Positions 60,790-64,000 of a stretch of 64,000 bases of DNA are shown in pieces. The stretch lies in the NCBI RefSeq assembly GCF_012027355.1, contig NZ_SNUH01000001.1, forward strand, positions 682,001 to 746,000, given 5' to 3'. The stretch's first letter is position 1. Every line of letters starts with the position of its first letter. The notes beneath the pieces were generated by a model. It searched no databases and was not told the DNA's origin. It was given only the letters and a program-made list of their open reading frames with translations. The DNA comes from Thermococcus sp. M36. Its GTDB lineage: Archaea; Methanobacteriota_B; Thermococci; Thermococcales; Thermococcaceae. The translations under genes and the position numbers were made by a program.

Positions 60790-60848
60790 CAGCCTCAGGC
60801 AACCGGTCGTCATCACTGCTCAGGGCAGGGAGTTGTCATCATCGGCAG
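60790..60848 (-). ncRNA. C/D box guide sRNA
   Basis: On the minus strand: box C ATGATGA (60842-60836), a 12-nt guide (60835-60824), D' CTGA (60823-60820), a 3-nt spacer, C' GTGATGA (60816-60810), an 11-nt guide (60809-60799) and box D CTGA (60798-60795). GCC before C pairs with GGC after D. By the N+5 rule the targets would be a G in GGCAGGGAGUUG and a C in GCAACCGGUCG; the target RNAs were not identified. It fills most of the gap between the Tfx-type and S16 protease genes. Confidence 0.85.
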
Positions 60849-60919
60849 AGAAAAGTGGGGGCACAGGTTTTAGTGTTTTCCCCGCAGGCAGTGATGGACT
60901 AAATGAAAAAAAGGAGTCC

Positions 60920-62854
60920 TCAAAGCTTTCGTCCTACCGCGGCCCCAACAAGGAACGCACCGATGGCCACCAGTGCCACTGCGGCCGCTGGGACTGACGG
61001 GGACTCATCTGACGCCGCCGGAGTCCGGGTCGTGTTCGTGTCCGAGGGGGTGGGTATCACTATCTGGGGGACGTCTGCCGTCGCGTTCCCCTCCGGAACC
61101 GTGACCGGGGCCGGGGCCGAACCCAGGAACAGGTTGGCGGTCTCCCTAGCGTACTGGTAGAAGAACATCGCCGTCTGGATGTCCTCCATACTTCCGTTTT
61201 CCTGGGCGCTCTGCTCGTAGCTCTCCGCGAACTCGTAGTAGGCCATGGCCAGGACGGGTGTTATCCCCTGGTTCTGTGCCAGGGCGATGGCAGTCTTGGC
61301 GTCATCCTTCATGCGCTTCATCTTGTCGGCCAGCACCGTCTGGTTGTCTATTCCGAGGGTGTCCAGGAACACCTGGGCCCGAACCCTTGCTTCCATTGCC
61401 GTGAAAAGGGCCGCCGAGTACTTGCCGTCCTCGTAGTACTGCTCCGCCTGCTGGATGCTCTGGCTCAGGTCACCCCCCACGGTTCCGTACATGGACTCTA
61501 TGTACGTTATGATTAGGTTCGACTCGTCTATGTAGTCCCTGGCGACCGCCTTTATGGCGTCCCTGCCTATAACGTCGCCGCCGGCAAACCTCTCGCCAAG
61601 GCTCGCCCAGAAGACCGCTGTTCTGGCCCTTTCGTAGGCATAGGCCGCGTCTCCCACGGCGTTCCAGTAATCATTGCTGTAGTAGTACTTCCTGGCCTCA
61701 TCGAGGAGCTCCTTAGCCTGCTCCACCCTCTCCTCCGCGGCGGCGATTGCCTGGAGCATCGTGGTGCCCCTGATTGTAACGTTGGAGACCCTCCTTTCAG
61801 AGGCGTTTATTTCAGAGTCGGTTAGCCTGAGGTACCTCTGGACGTCTTCCGGGGAACTGACACCAAGGTACCAGTCAACGTGCCTTATGATGATCCTCGC
61901 CTGGAAGTCCTTGCTCAGGGTGGTGTAATACCTCCCGTCGTCAAGGGCATTTTTTGACTGGTCTAGTATGGCCTTCGCCTCGTCAAGTGCTTCCATAAGG
62001 GTCGTGTAGGTGGCGTAGCCCACGTTGCTCTTCTTCAGCCTCTGGAGGATGTCCTGATAGTACGCGGTGGTATTGTCGTAGTCCTTCACGGCATCGTCCT
62101 TCAGGAAAGACGTGTCTATTTTCAGGTAGGAGGGCGCCTGGGGCCTCTTGAGCCTGTGGCCTGTGAAGTAGTAGACCGCGTCGTATATGTCCCTTATCTC
62201 GATAACCGTAAGGCCCCAGCGCTCCTTGGCGTACTCCACCACGTCTACCCTCTTCGTCTGAGTGTTGATCTCAACTATACCCCCTATCTCCCTCTTCTGC
62301 GTCTCCTGGACGTACTGGATGCGCTGGCCCTCTGGTATCAGGAACAGCTGCGCCCCGACGTCGTGGGCCGCCGACGCCTTCTCCAGTATCCCGCCCACTG
62401 GCCCGATGGTGCCGTCCGGGTTTATCATGCCAGTCATCATGACATTCGGGTTGACATTCCATCCCTGGAGTGCCGCTATTATTCCGACGGTCATAGTGCC
62501 CCCCGCGGAGGGGCCGCCTATGATCGGGGAGTCCGCCTTTATCTGGATGAACACATCGTACTTGCTCATGTCAACGCCGAGGACTTTGCCCGCCATCTGG
62601 GCAGCGAGCCGGGCGCTTGCCTGCATGTCCACCTCTGCAAGGGGCCACGTCTCGACGTAGACGTGTCCGGTTCCGGGCGCGACGGTTATGACGAAGTCAG
62701 TGGCCACACCCACCAGCTCCCCATCGGCAGTCTTAGAAACCGCAGGAGCCTTGAGAACCACCGTGTGTCCCTCGCTTGGACACTGGGCGTAACTCAGCCC
62801 AGTGAGGGGCAGAATCAGGAGCAGGAACACCGTCAGTGCTGCGGTTTTTTTCAT
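60920..62854 (-). CDS. Exported S16 (Lon-type) serine protease with C-terminal anchor
   Basis: 644 residues. Signal peptide AALTVFLLLILPLTGLSYAQ. Residues 40-215 form a Lon-like S16 domain with the catalytic Ser in IIGGPSAGGTMTVGIIAALQ and the Lys in GGILEKASAAHDVGAQLFLI. There is no AAA+ module. Residues 260-590 are helical repeats, then a Thr/Pro-rich linker and a C-terminal helix AAAVALVAIGAFLVGAAVG, so it stands outside the membrane like several Thermococcales S16 proteins. Its substrates are unknown. Confidence 0.88.
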   Translation of the reverse strand: MKKTAALTVFLLLILPLTGLSYAQCPSEGHTVVLKAPAVSKTADGELVGVATDFVITVAPGTGHVYVETWPLAEVDMQASARLAAQMAGKVLGVDMSKYDVFIQIKADSPIIGGPSAGGTMTVGIIAALQGWNVNPNVMMTGMINPDGTIGPVGGILEKASAAHDVGAQLFLIPEGQRIQYVQETQKREIGGIVEINTQTKRVDVVEYAKERWGLTVIEIRDIYDAVYYFTGHRLKRPQAPSYLKIDTSFLKDDAVKDYDNTTAYYQDILQRLKKSNVGYATYTTLMEALDEAKAILDQSKNALDDGRYYTTLSKDFQARIIIRHVDWYLGVSSPEDVQRYLRLTDSEINASERRVSNVTIRGTTMLQAIAAAEERVEQAKELLDEARKYYYSNDYWNAVGDAAYAYERARTAVFWASLGERFAGGDVIGRDAIKAVARDYIDESNLIITYIESMYGTVGGDLSQSIQQAEQYYEDGKYSAALFTAMEARVRAQVFLDTLGIDNQTVLADKMKRMKDDAKTAIALAQNQGITPVLAMAYYEFAESYEQSAQENGSMEDIQTAMFFYQYARETANLFLGSAPAPVTVPEGNATADVPQIVIPTPSDTNTTRTPAASDESPSVPAAAVALVAIGAFLVGAAVGRKL

Positions 62855-62999
62855 TATCTCACCCCGTTCCTATCCAACGAGGCCTTTAATAAAGCGTTTA
62901 TGGTTCATTCATTTAACCCAGCAGTCTCCTCCTCCCCACGGTGGGAGGAACAAAAAGGCTTATATATACCCCCATTGAGTGGCCAAAGTGGGGATAGGG

Positions 63000-63551
63000 A
63001 TGGACGTCTTCAGCAGGCTCATCCAGAGGAAGTTCAGGAACATCGCAGGCGAGAGGTACGATGAAATTGTAAAACGCTACCGTGAGTTCCTTCTCCTTCC
63101 GGAGGAGTTTGTCCTGCCGGAGGTCAGGTCTATCCTGATGCCCGTTGACCGCTTTTCGGGGGAAATACCTGAAGAGCTCTATGAGACCATGAGCTCATAC
63201 CTGGGCGCCTCCGTGACCGTCGTGTACATATCAGAAAAAAGGACTCTCTGGCTGATAGAGCAGACCCTTGGAAAGGAAGAGGCGGAAAAGCTCAAAAGGG
63301 CAAAGATGGAGTTCGCCGAAAGCCTCGTCTCAAAGATCGCTGCAAGGCTCGAAAGCCACGGGCTGAAAGTCAGGGGGAGGTACTTCATAGGGAGCAAGAG
63401 CGACGATGTTGTAAAGCTCGCCGGGAGCGGGGAGTTTGACCTCCTGGTCATGTCAAGGAGCTACGGCTCCGAGGTCACCCGGACGTCCCCAGTGAGCCCC
63501 CTTGTCCTTAAGATAGTCCAGCACGTGGAGACCCCTGTTATAATCTACTAG
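63000..63551 (+). CDS. UspA-type universal stress protein domain protein
   Basis: 183 residues from the ATG at 63000 (GGGGATAGG upstream). After 45 residues of charged helix, a UspA fold begins SILMPVDRFSGEIPEELYET and ends DLLVMSRSYGSEVTRTSPVS, VLKIVQHVETPVIIY. The G-x-x-G-x9-G ATP motif is altered (SRSYGSEVTRTSPVS), so ATP binding is uncertain. It precedes a permease gene by eleven bases and probably regulates it, a frequent pairing. Confidence 0.8.
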   Translation: MDVFSRLIQRKFRNIAGERYDEIVKRYREFLLLPEEFVLPEVRSILMPVDRFSGEIPEELYETMSSYLGASVTVVYISEKRTLWLIEQTLGKEEAEKLKRAKMEFAESLVSKIAARLESHGLKVRGRYFIGSKSDDVVKLAGSGEFDLLVMSRSYGSEVTRTSPVSPLVLKIVQHVETPVIIY

Positions 63552-63562
63552 GTGGTGCGACC

Positions 63563-64000
63563 ATGGAGCAGACGCTGATAACCGGCATTGCCGTTGCAGT
63601 GTTCCTGTTCACGTACGCGCTCATAATCAGTGAAAGGGTTCACAGGACGGTGGCGGCCCTCTTTGGGGCGGCGGTCGTACTTTTTCTTAAGATCGTCCCC
63701 TGGGAAAAGCTCCCGGAGTACCTCGACCTGGACACCATATTCCTCCTTATAGGGATGATGATAATCGTCAACACCGCCAGGGAAAGCGGCCTCTTTGAGT
63801 TTATAGCAATCAAGACCGCAAAGTTCGCCAGAGGGAGTCCGATGAGGGTTCTCCTGCTGTTCTCCGTTGTCACGGCCCTTATAAGTTCCGTGCTGGACAA
63901 CGTCACAACTGTCCTGCTGCTCACCCCCATGCTCCTCTACATAACCCGCCTAATGGACGTGAATCCGATCCCGTTCCTCCTGGCGGAGATATTCGCGTCG
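63563..64000 (+). CDS. ArsB/CitT-type (SLC13/NhaD-like) permease, N-terminal part
   Basis: 146 residues are visible; the gene runs past the window end. GGTGGTG precedes the ATG. Several TM helices; DTIFLLIGMMIIVNTARESG then SSVLDNVTTVLLLTPMLLYI is the signature of ion transporter superfamily members such as ArsB and NhaD. The ion cannot be told. The UspA-type gene lies eleven bases upstream. Confidence 0.85.
   Translation, partial: MEQTLITGIAVAVFLFTYALIISERVHRTVAALFGAAVVLFLKIVPWEKLPEYLDLDTIFLLIGMMIIVNTARESGLFEFIAIKTAKFARGSPMRVLLLFSVVTALISSVLDNVTTVLLLTPMLLYITRLMDVNPIPFLLAEIFAS

Noticed and set aside
62156-63064. 302-codon plus-strand frame
   Set aside because: It is antisense to the S16 protease gene and has no recognisable domain.

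Overview
The window looks like a chromosomal segment of a hyperthermophilic euryarchaeon of the Thermococcales, most likely Thermococcus. The evidence is the gene content: a proteasome beta subunit, tRNA-splicing endonuclease, a PyrB/PyrI pair, pantoate kinase, ATP-dependent DNA ligase, an LrpA-like regulator, a Tfx-type regulator, a tetraether lipid synthase-like radical SAM protein and a tRNA-Ala(CGC) gene. The rest fits too: BRE/TATA promoters of the form AAANNTTTTAAA or TTTATA, purine-rich ribosome binding sites, dense overlapping operons, and two C/D box guide RNAs.

Layout. 1-2.2 kb holds the end of a DUF835 protein, a broken 2-amino-3-ketobutyrate CoA ligase fragment and an AT-rich island with a membrane-anchored Mrr-like endonuclease. 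2.2-12.5 kb is housekeeping: endA/rimI, a secreted protein, a C/D sRNA, an ABC permease/ATPase pair, the proteasome beta subunit, a zinc-protease-like protein, threonine synthase, a LigB-type dioxygenase and a CpgS-like enzyme. 12.6-21.8 kb is accessory and partly decayed: a GH12 lipoprotein, a DUF6544-type pseudogene, debris, two related PLDc_N-type membrane proteins, and MFS, RDD, SDR, nucleotidyltransferase and DUF3795 genes. It also holds a membrane protein whose reading frame changes at a U UUU UUA heptamer. 21.8-33.7 kb is mostly core: YjbQ, VanZ, an HTH-ThiN regulator, pyrBI, a C5-epimerase-like lipoprotein, an ECF S component, trmJ/ogt/TPR, panE, DUF47 and a SerA-like dehydrogenase.

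34.0-45.1 kb on the minus strand is the most striking part. Six tightly coupled genes encode, in order, an exported coiled-coil/TM protein, a 1124-residue tubulin/FtsZ-like protein, a polytopic membrane protein carrying a TRAFAC-like GTPase domain, two proteins that share a small N-terminal domain (the second also has a coiled coil and a TM helix), and a 699-residue exported, C-terminally anchored helical protein. I read this as one membrane-spanning apparatus built around a tubulin-like polymer and a P-loop GTPase. Its function is unknown, and a 14-bp palindrome sits at its promoter.

45.2-64.0 kb returns to core genes: an LrpA-like regulator, an m5U methyltransferase, pyrE, a PrsW-like protein, DNA ligase, pantoate kinase, NhaC, type IV UDG, a Tes-like radical SAM protein with a small partner, DUF2139, LrgAB, Tfx, an exported S16 protease, a UspA-type protein and the start of an ArsB/CitT permease. 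Within it lies a second AT-rich island at 50.5-51.5 kb with a candidate PD-(D/E)XK nuclease. I saw no CRISPR array, insertion sequence or rRNA gene.
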